A DNA stretch of 64,000 nucleotides, taken from assembly GCA_021018995.1 (NCBI GenBank), contig CM037585.1:128616831-128680830 (forward strand), read 5' to 3'. This stretch comes from Chloranthus sessilifolius (lineage: Eukaryota > Streptophyta > Magnoliopsida > Chloranthales > Chloranthaceae). Positions 45,494 through 56,076 of this stretch are shown here, one piece after another (the first letter of the stretch is position 1; each line of letters opens with the position of its first letter). Below the pieces are notes generated by a model. It had not been told where the DNA came from. It searched no databases and saw nothing but the letters and a program-made list of their open reading frames with translations. The translations under genes and the position numbers were made by a program.

Positions 45494-46830
45494 TGATCGG
45501 TACCGAAATGTGACTATATTTCGCACCTTAATTCCTACAGTTAGCTAGCCGGTGAAAACATCTGATGGCTGTTATATAGTTTCAATGTTTACAGGTGTTT
45601 CTGACCGTTGGATCATTAATGAACATAAAAGAGAAAGAGTTATGCAAGAATTGTAGACCAAAAATGTCAAAAGAAGCATCGAAATTCATGAAATAGCTCA
45701 ACTTCCACCAGGAGAATGGAGACTCTACCCATATATGTCAATCGATTGATAAATATATGTCAATCGATTAACAAGAGAGATAGTTTTGCCCTATTTTTCG
45801 AATTTGAGGTCAATCGATTGAAAAAGAATTCTCAATCGATTGAGGTAATTAGGGAAATGTTTTGCTCGTCCCTATATAAAGAAAGTTACGACTTTATTTT
45901 GGGGGATCTATTCTCTATCTTTTCTCTCACTCTTGGGCTCACATTCTCTCGTTTCTTTTAGAGTTTTCTCTGGGTAGATTGTACTTAGGCTTTTATATTT
46001 CTTTTCTTTTACAGTTTATGAAATCATAGATTGTATTTAGGAAAAATATTGTAAAAAGATCTGTGGGGTGATAAATAAAAAGTGCATATTTAAGGGAATG
46101 GCTTCGAGTTTGCAACGAGATCGCACACCAAGGATGAGCGGCTAAATCATTTGTTCAAGGAGGATGCAATCCCCAGATAAGTAATATTTTTATGATTAAC
46201 TCCATAGCCTCTTAATTTCATCATGGTATCATTCTGCTAAAAGTGTGTTTAAATTGAATATCTTCTGAATGCTTTATTATGGCCGTTGATCTATGTTATC
46301 AATGACCATAATCGTCAGATCTGTACCTGCAGGCCGATCTAGGCTGCAGAGTGATTATATGTTCATGGTCGTGATTTAAGAATCTTGAGATACGCTATAC
46401 TTTTTATATGATTCATATCGCAATGATAGGTTGAGTCATCATTTTTAGATAAGGTATGCCGAATCGATGATCACGTTTTCTTACAATTCATTTTTCTAAA
46501 TAAATAATGGTGTGATTGATGTGTTATGGAATTATGGGTTTAATGGTAGAAAGGTTACAAATCTGGGGTAGCAAATTCCTTGATTATTCATAGAATTGCC
46601 ATTTTATTTATCAGAAATTGTCTTGCTCAGATTAGTTATTTTTCTTACATCTAGAATAGTATGGTAATTATTTAGCAAATTGAACTTTCTCCCTTGGTAC
46701 TTTCTTGGGAATTTCAAATCTCTTTAAGGATTAGTTAAATTTCACATTTTCCTGTGGGTTCAACACCCTTGATTTTACCGTGCTACAGCTGATCTTGTGC
46801 ACTTGCAAGGGTACATTTTAAAACCATTCA
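45494..46830 (+). repeat. 3' LTR of element B (1337 bp)
   Basis: It starts TGATCGGTACC and ends AAACCATTCA. Four palindromes at 45738, 45760 (one mismatch), 45810 and 45832 precede the TATA box TATATAAAG (45873) by 30 nt. The extra 44 bp relative to the 5' LTR are two 22-bp palindrome units. Confidence 0.93.
45873..45881 (+). promoter_or_regulatory. TATA box of the LTR promoter of B
   Basis: CCCTATATAAAGAAAG. The U3/R start is expected about 30 bp downstream. It lies 30 nt after the last palindrome. Confidence 0.6.
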
Positions 46831-47199
46831 AGCGCGCGGGCCGCCAAAAGTAAGGAAGTTGGCGCTAGGGACAAAGCGCGACAGAATGAACTGGTACGGC
46901 AGGCACTCGTACCATAGCTGATAATCCCCGGGCACGAGAAGGGCGTTAATGGGGATCCCATTATGGAGGAAGGCCGCAGAGAGCTCCTCAATGCTACCCG
47001 CTGGATCCAAAACATCTGCAAGAGGATCCATGGCTATGACGAGATAACCCTGGTACTGGTGAACTACCCGCTCCTTTAGATAGTAGGCCCTAGCCCACTC
47101 CCCGTTGAAGAAGACAACGTGAAGGTTGACAAATAGGCGCGATGGACCTACGGCTGCCCGGTCCCCGAAAAGGGAGGTGAGGTATGGATCATAAAGGAT
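46831..47199 (-). pseudogene. Antisense PMD gene, exon 4
   Basis: On the minus strand the acceptor TTGGGCAG/ATCC starts the exon at 47199 with ILYDPYLTSLFGD. It runs open through FVNLHVVFFNGEWARAYYLKE and LSAAFLHNGIPINALLVPGDYQLWYE to FLTFGGPR. Element B interrupts it. After removal of B and one target copy the exon ends in CAA with donor GTAATT at 19275, giving 124 codons in phase. No stop is seen in this exon. Confidence 0.7.
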
Positions 47200-47296
47200 C
47201 TGCCCAAGTCGAGAGACGGTCAATCAGTCAAAACATGCAGCATAATAACAAAGGACAATTTCTGAACTGGAAGAAACAGAGTTGAAAAATCCTTAC

Positions 47297-47461
47297 CTGC
47301 TCGTGAACCATCAAATCGTGTTGGGACCTCAGGCCTATCTCTAGGTGCTTCATGCCCATGCCACGACGCCGAGTTTGGTTTCAATTGCTCAGGAGAGGGT
47401 AGGTGTACACCTCGGAGTGGAGAAGCGGGCGCCCAGGCTGAAAGTGAAGGTACCCCCATGA
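47297..47461 (-). pseudogene. Antisense PMD gene, exon 3
   Basis: It is bounded by an acceptor CTCCTCTCAG and the donor GAGCAG/GTAAGG. It is 55 codons in phase 0 at both ends: SWGYLHFQPGRPLLHSE and NQTRRRGMGMKHLEIGL. One TGA stands at the position expected for Trp in LSN(W)N. Confidence 0.7.
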
Positions 47462-47549
47462 CTGAGAGGAGCAGTGCACAAAATATAAGTTAGTAGCATA
47501 CAAAGACCATCCAAGTAAAACTGATAAAAGCGAAAGAGTTAGAGATTAC

Positions 47550-48153
47550 CTCCAGAGCCGCCCAGAAATCGACAATGGACTTGGCCTCCCCAATAGTTAC
47601 TCGGGCTATGCCATACATCAGTCACAAATATCCGGCCCCGCCCTAGTCATACCTATGGATGTCGAGCCAGTTCTCCATAATGCTCAGCAATGCCAAGATG
47701 ATTCCTCCACCGCTCGCGTTTGTAGAGAGGGTCTTGCCCAACAGAAGCAGAAGCGTGATACGAGCCAGGACGATCGCTCGCTCGGGTGTAATGTAGAGCT
47801 CTCTATCTTGCTGGCCCAGATCTACCAACTCACCGACCCCATAAAGACTAGATATTCAGGTCATCTTGACCTCGGTTCCGTTCATCTGCCCACGAGGGGG
47901 GTACGCCCCTATCAATCTGATAATGTCTTCTTTACTCGGCACCGCAAGGCCAGCTATCGATATGCCCCCTACCTTGATTCCAGTAATCATCACCCATTCT
48001 ACAGGCGTCAGGGTCATCTTAACATAGGCCATGTGAAAGGTCATGGTCTCCGGGCAAAATTGCTTTATCAGGGACTTTAAGTACGCATCATCGGCCCTCA
48101 TGGGGGGTAGGATAAGAACTCCCCAAAACCTACCTGCTCCAGCAGATACTTCA
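47550..48153 (-). pseudogene. Antisense PMD gene, exon 2 (main part; plant mobile domain)
   Basis: The exon is split by solo LTR D: its first 77 nt lie at 50650-50726. The frame with TFHMAYVKMTLTPVEWVMI and TGIKVGG is the core of the plant mobile domain (PMD, Pfam PF10536, as in Arabidopsis MAIN and MAIL1). Next are PSKEDIIRLIGAYPPRG, ITLLLLLGKTLSTNASG and IMENWLDIHRYD. A one-base frameshift near 48110 and stops at about 47855 and 47640 break it. It ends at donor GGAG/GTAATC (47550). PMD proteins act in silencing-related nuclear roles in plants and have been carried by retroelements. Confidence 0.75.
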
Positions 48154-50649
48154 TGTGACAGCCCGAATTTTGGCACCCCGAAACTCGTGCCATCAGCACG
48201 ATCATCTTGACCGTGCCCCTTAGCTAAGCACGGAACATTAGCATATCAAGCATAAAATGAAATAATAAATGAGCTGCGGAATTTAAATCTATATTAAGTA
48301 ATTCTCCAAAAGACAGCTCTACCCTCATGCCTCTGCATGAATGGAGAACCGACCCGTACCATCGATGATAGCAATCATCACGGATGGTTCGCCCCAACAG
48401 AATAATTTCAAACTCAATATATATATGGTTTAACCAAACAAGGCTTGACATACCAAGCCGTACAAATCTCTCTCAAAAAGCACTCAAAGTGGCACAACGG
48501 AGTCCTCTAGAAGAAGTCCTTAGGAGGTGGCTCCAACTCGTCACCGGCTGCAAGGTCCGACTCACAGGGGTCAGCGTCTCCTGAAGCCTCGGCAGCTGCT
48601 AGTAGTGGACCTGTGACGTATAGTCTATAGGGTGAGCTACATCCTAGCTCAATAGGGAACAAAACACAGTTGAACATATAAATTATTACTCACATATATT
48701 CCATGATATGACATGCATGATGTGTCAATGCAATTACTGATAAAACAGTTAAAAAGTATTACATTTTACTGGTAGTTTACTCGTGTCTTTTATTTACTCA
48801 TGAATGATGCTGAAAAGGCCTAAAGCAAAACTTAAACTTTCAACTTAAGTAATCCCCGAGCAATATAGCATCGAGCCCCGATGAGATACCCTTCATCGTC
48901 ATCTATATAGACACTTTTAACGTATTCCCTGGGAATACAATATAGTACCCAAGCCCCTTTCACAGGGATTGGTGGCGGGTTTCACTTATCTCAAATCAAC
49001 ACCCACGGGTGTGCTTACTAGGTGGATAAGCCTCACTTGGCAGCTTCTGATTTCGCCGCCGTATCGGTCACGGATATCCTGCCGTGTCAGTCGTGGATAT
49101 CCCGCCACGTCGGTGGGGTACCCTATCAAACCTCAAATAACAAAAATATCGGTGCCTTACATATAGTTATTCACCGTGTAAGTGTGCTATCTTATATCAG
49201 TTAGGCCCTATCAAACATAATTCAATCTTGGATACATCCCTGGGATGTATCCATTCACTTGCATCACACCTGATGCTCTTATCTCTTTACTTCTTCATCC
49301 CCTGGGGATGGCTCATTATAATTACTCTTATGGATGTCACACACACACACTTTTCACAATTCTTAAGCAATAAAACATTTGAATTTGAATTCTATATCAC
49401 TACATACATGCTCTTGTAAAAATAAAGTACATGTTCAAGGTGTTCCCTACCTCAAGTCTTCGTTCGTTCAATGCATCAAGGTCCCACGTGGCTCCTTGTG
49501 CACTAGCTCACACGTACCACCTATGGTACCACATAACATGTGAAACACATCACTAAGGATGCAATAAAGAAGGTCCAAGACCCTCCAAGAATCTTAAAGT
49601 CAAACTCAAAAGTTAACATAAATTAGCTCAGTCGATTAATCGAACTCCAAAATCGATTAATCGAAAGTCAATATCGATTAATCGATTCTCAAATCGATTA
49701 ATCGAGATTTTCATTCGATTAATCGAATCCTAATTCGATTAATCGAAATTCTCTGTTCAGCCAAGTCGATTCTCAATTCGAATAATCGAGTTCCTAAAAT
49801 CGATTAATCGATCCCAAATCGATTAATTGAAAATTGAAATCGATTAATCGAAATCCCATTTCGATTAGTCGATTTTCCCCAAGTCATTTCCTCCAACAGG
49901 GTCCACTTTGGAGGTTCCGATCGACATGTCGATACCCAAATCGATTAATCGAAATCCAAAGTCGATTAATCGAAACTTAGTTCGATTAATCGAAATCGTG
50001 GTCCTCTGACTTTTCAACTTCTTGGCGAATTTCGATTAATCGAATCTCAATTTCGATTAATCGAAATTGCCAGATTCAGCCCCTTTTGAGCTGTTCTTCC
50101 CAATCTTTTTCCACACTTTTTCCTCTATTTTTCTAAACCATTATCCTATGATTTAAACCATTTTTAACTATAATTTAACCTCTACAACCTATGCATTTTA
50201 ATCACAAAGTTTTACCTTGAATCAATCTCAAATTGATTTCAATCAAGTGGTTGGAAGGCTAGGGTTCCGGCTTTGCTTCTAGCGGATCCCTCGCGTCGAA
50301 TCCGACGTTTATTGCTCGAATCCCCCTTCCTCAACTAGCATTTACTCCTTGCATTAACTATGCTCTCCTTCTCTCTCTTCTTTACTTCTCGCTCAACAAC
50401 CAAAGCTATTGGTTTTAGGGTTATTAAACCCTTTTATCTCCCCCTTAGCTTGTGTGTTGAGCACATGCACCTCAATAGGTGTATGTGCCCTCAGATTCAC
50501 AACACACACCACATAGCTACACACACCTTCTCATCTCATTCGCTCATCACACTCTATGCTAACTATTAAACTCCTAATTGGTCAAACCTGTGACCGATAG
50601 GGCACGGATCCCGAGGTTATAGTTTTGTGTGATTTTTCGAGCTATTACA
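48154..50649 (-). mobile_element. Element D: solo LTR of the C family
   Basis: Reverse-complement LTR from TGTGACAGCCCG (48154) to ...GAGCTATTACA (50649), 2496 bp. A perfect 5-bp duplication CTTCA flanks it (48149-48153 and 50650-50654), so it arose by LTR-LTR recombination after insertion. Its palindrome array lies at 49632-50064. It disrupts exon 2 of the PMD gene. A 75-codon LTR frame (48224-48451) equals the one at 25561-25803. Confidence 0.95.
49632..50064. repeat. Palindrome array in solo LTR D
   Basis: About fifteen TCGATTAATCGA copies or variants. It carries two blocks that the LTRs of C hold only separately. Confidence 0.93.
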
Positions 50650-50726
50650 CTTCACTACAGGAGAACATAGCGGTAGAAATCGTGAAAGTCTAACCAGTCC
50701 CCGTGGAACACGATAGGGAGTAGGTC
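50650..50726 (-). pseudogene. Antisense PMD gene, start of exon 2
   Basis: The acceptor TTCTAACGCAG precedes DLLPIVFHGDWLDFHDFYRY and then two stops (TAG TGA) adjoin the D insertion. It continues at 48153. Confidence 0.65.
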
Positions 50727-50811
50727 CTGCGTTAGAAAAGAAAAATGCATCAGGTCAGGGAAATAAAGCAAAGCCACACAAACAAAAGGAAGAACTTAAC
50801 TCATCTCTTAC

Positions 50812-51010
50812 CCTACCCGTTATGCCGAAATTGGAGATATGGATGTACTGCTGGTGGAGAAAGCCAGCTCGGGCAGCCTCGCCCTGCATCTCCAGCCAAG
50901 GACCCGCCTTGTGCTCTATCATGAAGAACTGCTCCCCACGGGGACCATAGACTACATTGGGCTCCTCCTCATGGCCCTCCTCAGGCACGTCCTCTTCGTC
51001 GCCAAAGATT
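50812..51010 (-). pseudogene. Antisense PMD gene, exon 1 or 2 of the N-terminal part
   Basis: The acceptor TTTTACCCCAG opens the exon at 51010. It reads RIFGDEEDVPEEGHEEEP, an acidic stretch, then GEQFFMIEHKAGPWLEM and YIHISNFGITGR, and ends at a donor AGG/GTAAGA in phase 0. An upstream exon with the start codon is expected but was not identified. An in-frame ATG at 51033 in the intron could serve as a start if the intron is absent. Confidence 0.6.
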
Positions 51011-51033
51011 CTGGGGTAAAAGTAAGCAATCAC

Positions 51034-51441
51034 ATAAAGCAGATCAGTGATGAAAAATCATTTATGTGCTACATGTCAATGGAGGGTAAGTATGCACGCC
51101 CTTTTCCTATTTATTTTCATAAATAAAGATACACACACATAAACAAAAAAAATCCCTTTTACAATGAAAATGTCAAAAAATCCCTTCCTTTTTATCTTCA
51201 AAAGTAAATAAAAATAAAACAAATTTCATTTTTCTATGTTTAAAAAATAAAGCAAGTTAAAATTAAAAAAAAAAAAACCATTTCTTTATGCTTCTAAAAT
51301 CAAGAATCAAAAATCAAAAAAAAAATCCCTCTTTTATGTTTAGAAAAGCAAGAAAATCCTTTCTAAAAAAAATTAAAATAGAGAATCCTTCTTTCATGTT
51401 TATAAAAATAAAAACAAAGAAAAATACCTTCTTTTGTGTCC

Positions 51442-51482
<41 letters not shown>

Positions 51483-52555
51483 AATAAATCATTTCCCTGT
51501 GTTCATATATATAAAAAAAAAAACTAAACAAAATAAAAAAAATCCCTTTCTTTTATAAAACCAACAAAAAAATAAAATATAATAATAAGTCCATGCCTTA
51601 AGGTAGTTTTCAAAAAAACCCAAAAGCAAAAATCATTTCCCTTAATTAAATTTCAAAAAAAATATAGAAATCAAAAATCATTTTCCTTAATTAATCTTCA
51701 AAAAAGAAACAAAAAAAATCCCCTTTTCCTAATTAATGTTAAAAAAAAACTAATAAAAAAGACCAAAAATCCTTGCTTTATATTCCAAATAAAAACAAAA
51801 AATATATATAAACCCCTTTTTTTATATGTACAAATTAAAAAAACACAAAAAGAGTATATAAATATATATATATATATATTAGGCATCAATAAAATCCATT
51901 AAAATAGGGCATCATTCACAAAAATCATCAACACCCCATAAATTAACATGCTTATAACGAAAATAAATCATTATTCATCCAAGAATGCAAGATCATGATC
52001 ATATTTACAAGAAAAATCAAAGAAAATGAGTTTTAAATGGTTACCTTTTGGAGAGAATAGGGTCTTTGATCTAACGCGATGCGGACGATCAATTGGCACG
52101 AGCGAATGTCGGCAATGAGGCATGCATAGAGGCGATGTAAAGGAATCCTAGAGAGGCTCTATTTTTCGGTTTAGAGAGGGGGAAAAAAGCAATTTTGAAA
52201 ACACACGATTGTTGCCCGAACTCGGGCTGTTTAAATTGGTTCTCCGACCAGGCTTGGCGTAACTAATAGTTGTGCTAGGCTATTTTGGGCGTCTTTTGGC
52301 TTGGTGCAACTAATAGTTACACCAACCACTTCTGGGTCCGGTTTTTGGGCCTGACGCGGATTACTTGCATGGCCAGGCCCCTCCTTCTCTTCATTTTGTA
52401 ACTCCCAGCAATGCACGTGCTCCCAAACGGCATGCTGATCCTCATACGACTTGCCCGGGAAGGCGTGCTATAATAAAATGGATCGAGATTAATAGACATC
52501 CCGATCCTACACAAAAAATGTGAACAAATCCAAAAAAATGATGAAAAAATCTCAC
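51034..52555. repeat. A-rich degenerate repeats and GGCGCAACT-type palindromes
   Basis: Bases 51120-51890 are A-rich with AAAATCCCTTT words recurring every 40-70 bp and a 40-A run at about 51447-51480. At 52250 and 52300 lie two diverged copies of a small palindrome (TAACTAATAGTT) also present at 54988 and 55074. No gene is supported; long frames here are products of the repeats. Confidence 0.6.
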
Positions 52556-52885
52556 ACAAAAAGATAAAATAAATCCCATAAAATAATAGCTTTGAAAAAG
52601 GTTGAATAAATCACATAAAATAATAGTTTTGAAAAACCAAAAAATCCCATAAAATAATAGCTTTGAAAAAGATAGAATAAATCAAATAAAATAATAGCTT
52701 TGAAAAACCAAAAAAATCCCATAAAATAATAGTTTTGAAAAACCAAAAAAATCACATAAATAGTTTTGAAAAAGATAGAATAAATCACATAAAATAATAG
52801 TTTTGAAAAGCCAAAAAAAATCACATAAATAGCTTTGAAAAAGGTAGAATAAATCACATAAAATAATAACTCAAAAATCTTTAAA
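52556..52885. repeat. About 33-bp tandem repeat array, some ten copies
   Basis: CATAAAATAATAGCTTTGAA followed by AAACC or AAGATAG variants repeats through the segment. Tandem arrays before the 3' LTR are common in Tat/Ogre-type elements. Confidence 0.85.
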
Positions 52886-52941
52886 AAAAAAGACGTAAAA
52901 TGATAAACACAAAAAAAGATAAAAAAAATTTCACATAAAAT

Positions 52942-52946
<5 letters not shown>

Positions 52947-53012
<66 letters not shown>
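52947..53012. repeat. (TA)n microsatellite, about 33 units
   Basis: Uninterrupted TA repeat next to the 33-bp tandem array. Confidence 0.97.
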
Positions 53013-53014
<2 letters not shown>

Positions 53015-54524
53015 TTTGAAAAGATAGCACACATTCTCAAAAAGTGTTGCGACATCTATTCGCTCAGCTCGGGTAGTCGTGCTAAATAAACTTCGGGATC
53101 AATGGGTTCACCGAAAGACCTTGAACCCTACTTCAACCAGGGACACCCATGGCAAGTTAAATGAGGCGGTCTTTGCCTCATATAATTGAACACACAACTC
53201 CGCACATGCGTGTTCCGATGCGGTAAAATATCAATATTTTATAGGCAATGCAATTATGCTAAATTAATGTCCTAAGTCTAAAGTTCGCCTTGGATCCTTA
53301 GATCCTACTTCAAAGTAGGAGCAACGACGTCAATCCCGATCAAACGGTCAATGTTTCGATCGGGTCGACTCCACTGCTAAATCTTTGCGATGAGCACTCT
53401 GTTTGTAGATTCATAGGAATGTGAGTGTCTAACTTGAGATTCATCACAAGCTATTTCGGAGGTGTGGACTCATGATCTGCGCAGTTTGGGCGTGCGCCCT
53501 ACGTACGGGATTTGAGGTCCGGATAACTCTGTTATGAAAAAGGTCAATCGTTGGTTCAAACCAACCTGTTGAATATGAAACTACATGTCAATCAAATTAT
53601 GTGTAAACATGTATGCAGAAGGGTTCATTTCCTTTTATTTATGCAGGCTTAAAACTTATGTTGACGCGGTATCCCTGTAAAGTATACGCCTTGCGTCTGG
53701 GTATCCGTAGGATGGTTATTTATTCTCGTAAATTATACTCGGACAGGATCTGGGTCAAGACTTTCATCGCCATTATTGCTTATCGCCCATAATGGGTGCA
53801 TGTTTATGCATAGTTAAATTATTTGTAAGATCATTATCGATAGAGACTAGGATTGGGTGTCTCCTTTGGTGGACACCTAATTTTGGCCGGATCTGTTTTG
53901 TGTTATTTAAGGTTGGATACTCTAGGTCATGATGATCCGGGACACGTTATCAAAAAATGGCATGCACTCCCAAAAAGTGTTGCGACATCTGTTTGCTCCG
54001 CTCGGGTAGTTGTGCTAAATAAACTTCAAGATTTTTGGGTTCGCCAAAAGGCCTTTAATCCTGCTTCAGGAAGGGACACCCGTGACCAATCAGATGAGAC
54101 GGTCAATGCCTCATATGATTGGACACAAACTGTGGAGCCTTGCGTACTTGCGTTGCGCCTATCTTTGAATGTGGGTCGATCACCCTCCTTACTTACAAAA
54201 CTGTTGTATTTAGAATGAACCTTGAACGTCAAACTCCTTCAAAACATCTCGAGAAGCGATCATTTTCTAGCTATTGGGCTTTTGCAACTCATTTTCCACC
54301 TCAGTTATGTCCAGTAATGTCGCTAAGCACTTAGATACCGATTACCTTAAGAAACGACCGTTTTTCCTGACATCCAGAGCTTTCTTTTTCTCACCTTCTT
54401 ACTCATCTGATGTTTGAAGTTCGTTCCGTATGCAGCGGACCCATCAGTAATGCCTTGGGCCTCTTCGGATGTCTTTTTTCTTTGACATTTGATTATTAGT
54501 GATCGGATATCAAAGAGGGGCATC
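53013..54524 (+). other. 3' non-coding region of Tat-like element E
   Basis: A segment at about 53030-53210 (AAAGTGTTGCGACATCT...) recurs at about 53962-54140 with many differences, giving a 930-bp-spaced direct repeat. A purine tract CAAAGAGGGGCATC (54511-54524) directly precedes the LTR start and fits the polypurine tract of Tat elements. No pol domain was seen. Confidence 0.55.
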
Positions 54525-56076
54525 TGTAGACACCTAAATTTGGCCCAAGGCCAGATCAAAACACATTTCGAGAGTGGCGCATCTCTGAGCTTTTGATGGC
54601 ATGTATGGAACCCTTAGGAACCCTTCTAAAACCTTAGGAGCTATCCCAAACTCCTAGGAATCACTCTAGATCCCTTAAGAACCTTTCTGAACCCTCAAGA
54701 ACCTTTCTGAACCCTTAAAAACCCATCTCGACCCTTAGAAACTCATCCCGACCCTTAGAACCCATTCCGGACCTAAACCTAGCTTTCTCGAGTAATGGAT
54801 GAGGAGTAGTACACTAAGACTAGCTGTGACCTTATACTACGTTCGAATCTCATATCATTGAAAAGTAGAAGTCCTCAGCTTTTCGAAGAGCTAAGAATCA
54901 CTCCAATCAGAGTTGTGTGCGAGAAGTTATCGCATTCCGAAGTGCGGGGGCAGATTGGTAAAATCAACTGAACACCCTTAGAGATTTGGCGCAACTAATA
55001 GGTGCGCCAGTTATAAGGTGGACCCCACCCGTGGGCAGCCAACTTTCGGGCACTGTATTACTATACATATGCTTGGCGCAACTAATAGTTGCGCCAGGCA
55101 TATGAATAGTAACTCTGGTTCTTTGCCTCGAAAATCGAGATTGAGGTTTGACTTGTTGACCATCTTGACTTTTGGGGTATATTTTGTTAGTTCTGTTACA
55201 CCCATTTACTATCTACGTGCAACCTCTTAAGTGGTTTAAACCCTATCATCCACCATTGGAGCATCTTCTCATATTTTTTAAAGCTCCAAAAACCCTTGGA
55301 AACCTTAGATGGCTTATTACCTAATTGCTAATCCCAATTAGCCTCTAAGCACCCTCTTAACCTCTCTTTTCCTATAAATAAAGAGGCACCCCCTCCTTTT
55401 ACAAAGGCTTGAAATTTACAAAAACAAGAGATTAAGGAACCCTCCTCTCTCTCTCTCTCCTCTAGTGCATCATTTCCATATAAATTTCAGAACTTTAAAA
55501 ATCCCTTTAGACCTTAGCATTTCAACCCCTAGCCTTCCCTCTCTACCTCTTAGCTATCAAGCCATAGGACTTAGAACCCCATTTCTCATCATACAAGCCT
55601 TTAAAAGCTCACCGAAGTAAACCAATGCAAGGCTCCACAGCGGTGCAATAAGGGCTCAGAGCTCCGGCTCTCTCCTCTATTCTTCTACTTTCTTAGTTAT
55701 TCCTCCATCTTTCCATTTGTGCCGTTATGTCGCTGAATTTTTGGTAGGAACGGAGGGGTACAAATAGGATTTTAAGACCCCTTTAGGCAAAAAAAAACCT
55801 TTTTCTTTTCTTTTATATTATTTTTGTTTTGGTCATAAGTAGAGACCACGCTAAGCGGGTTGATTGGATGCCTAGCACCTTCTCAATCTATAATTGAAGC
55901 CCCTACCCAAGAGCCTTTGGCGTAGACCGGATTCAGAGTCATATTTGTGAAACTTCGGTGCTTATAAAATTGATCTAGGTTTCCCGGGACACCAAAAGCT
56001 CCGGATGGCGATTCTAAATATTTTGTTAGGGAGCTCATTGTCGCGACGGGATCGTCTCGAATCCCATGGTTGTACA
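54525..56076 (+). repeat. 3' LTR of Tat-like element E
   Basis: It starts TGTAGACACCTAAATTTGG, the typical opening of Tat/Ogre LTRs. A TATA box TATAAATA (55373-55380) is followed by a C/T-rich R region (CTCTCTCTC at 55445). The last 250 bp (GGTTTCCCGGGACACC, GGATGGCGATTCTAAATA) resemble the 3' part of Tat LTRs, which may reach the primer site. The end at ...GTTGTACA is provisional. Two palindromes with arms GGCGCAACT/AGTTGCGCC lie at 54988-55012 and 55067-55105. Confidence 0.65.

Larger units (their letters stand above)
19284..46830 (+). mobile_element. Element B: Athila-like LTR retrotransposon, 27.5 kb including nested element C
   Basis: Two LTRs (19284-20576 and 45494-46830) share start TGATCGG and end ...TCA. 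The flanking 5-bp repeats AGTGC (19279-19283) and AGCGC (46831-46835) differ by one base. The tRNA-Asp-type primer site, gag, pol in one frame and 3' ORFs are in Athila order. Without C (23399-36261 plus one CGAAT) the element is about 14.7 kb, a usual size for Athila. It sits in exon 4 of the antisense PMD gene. All genes are interrupted by stops. Confidence 0.93.

Noticed and set aside
51288-51527. Lys-rich 79-codon frame
   Set aside because: It is produced by poly-A and A-rich repeats.
52552-53055. 167-codon minus-strand frame
   Set aside because: It is a translation of a TA microsatellite and a 33-bp tandem array, rich in Phe/Tyr/Ile without a domain.
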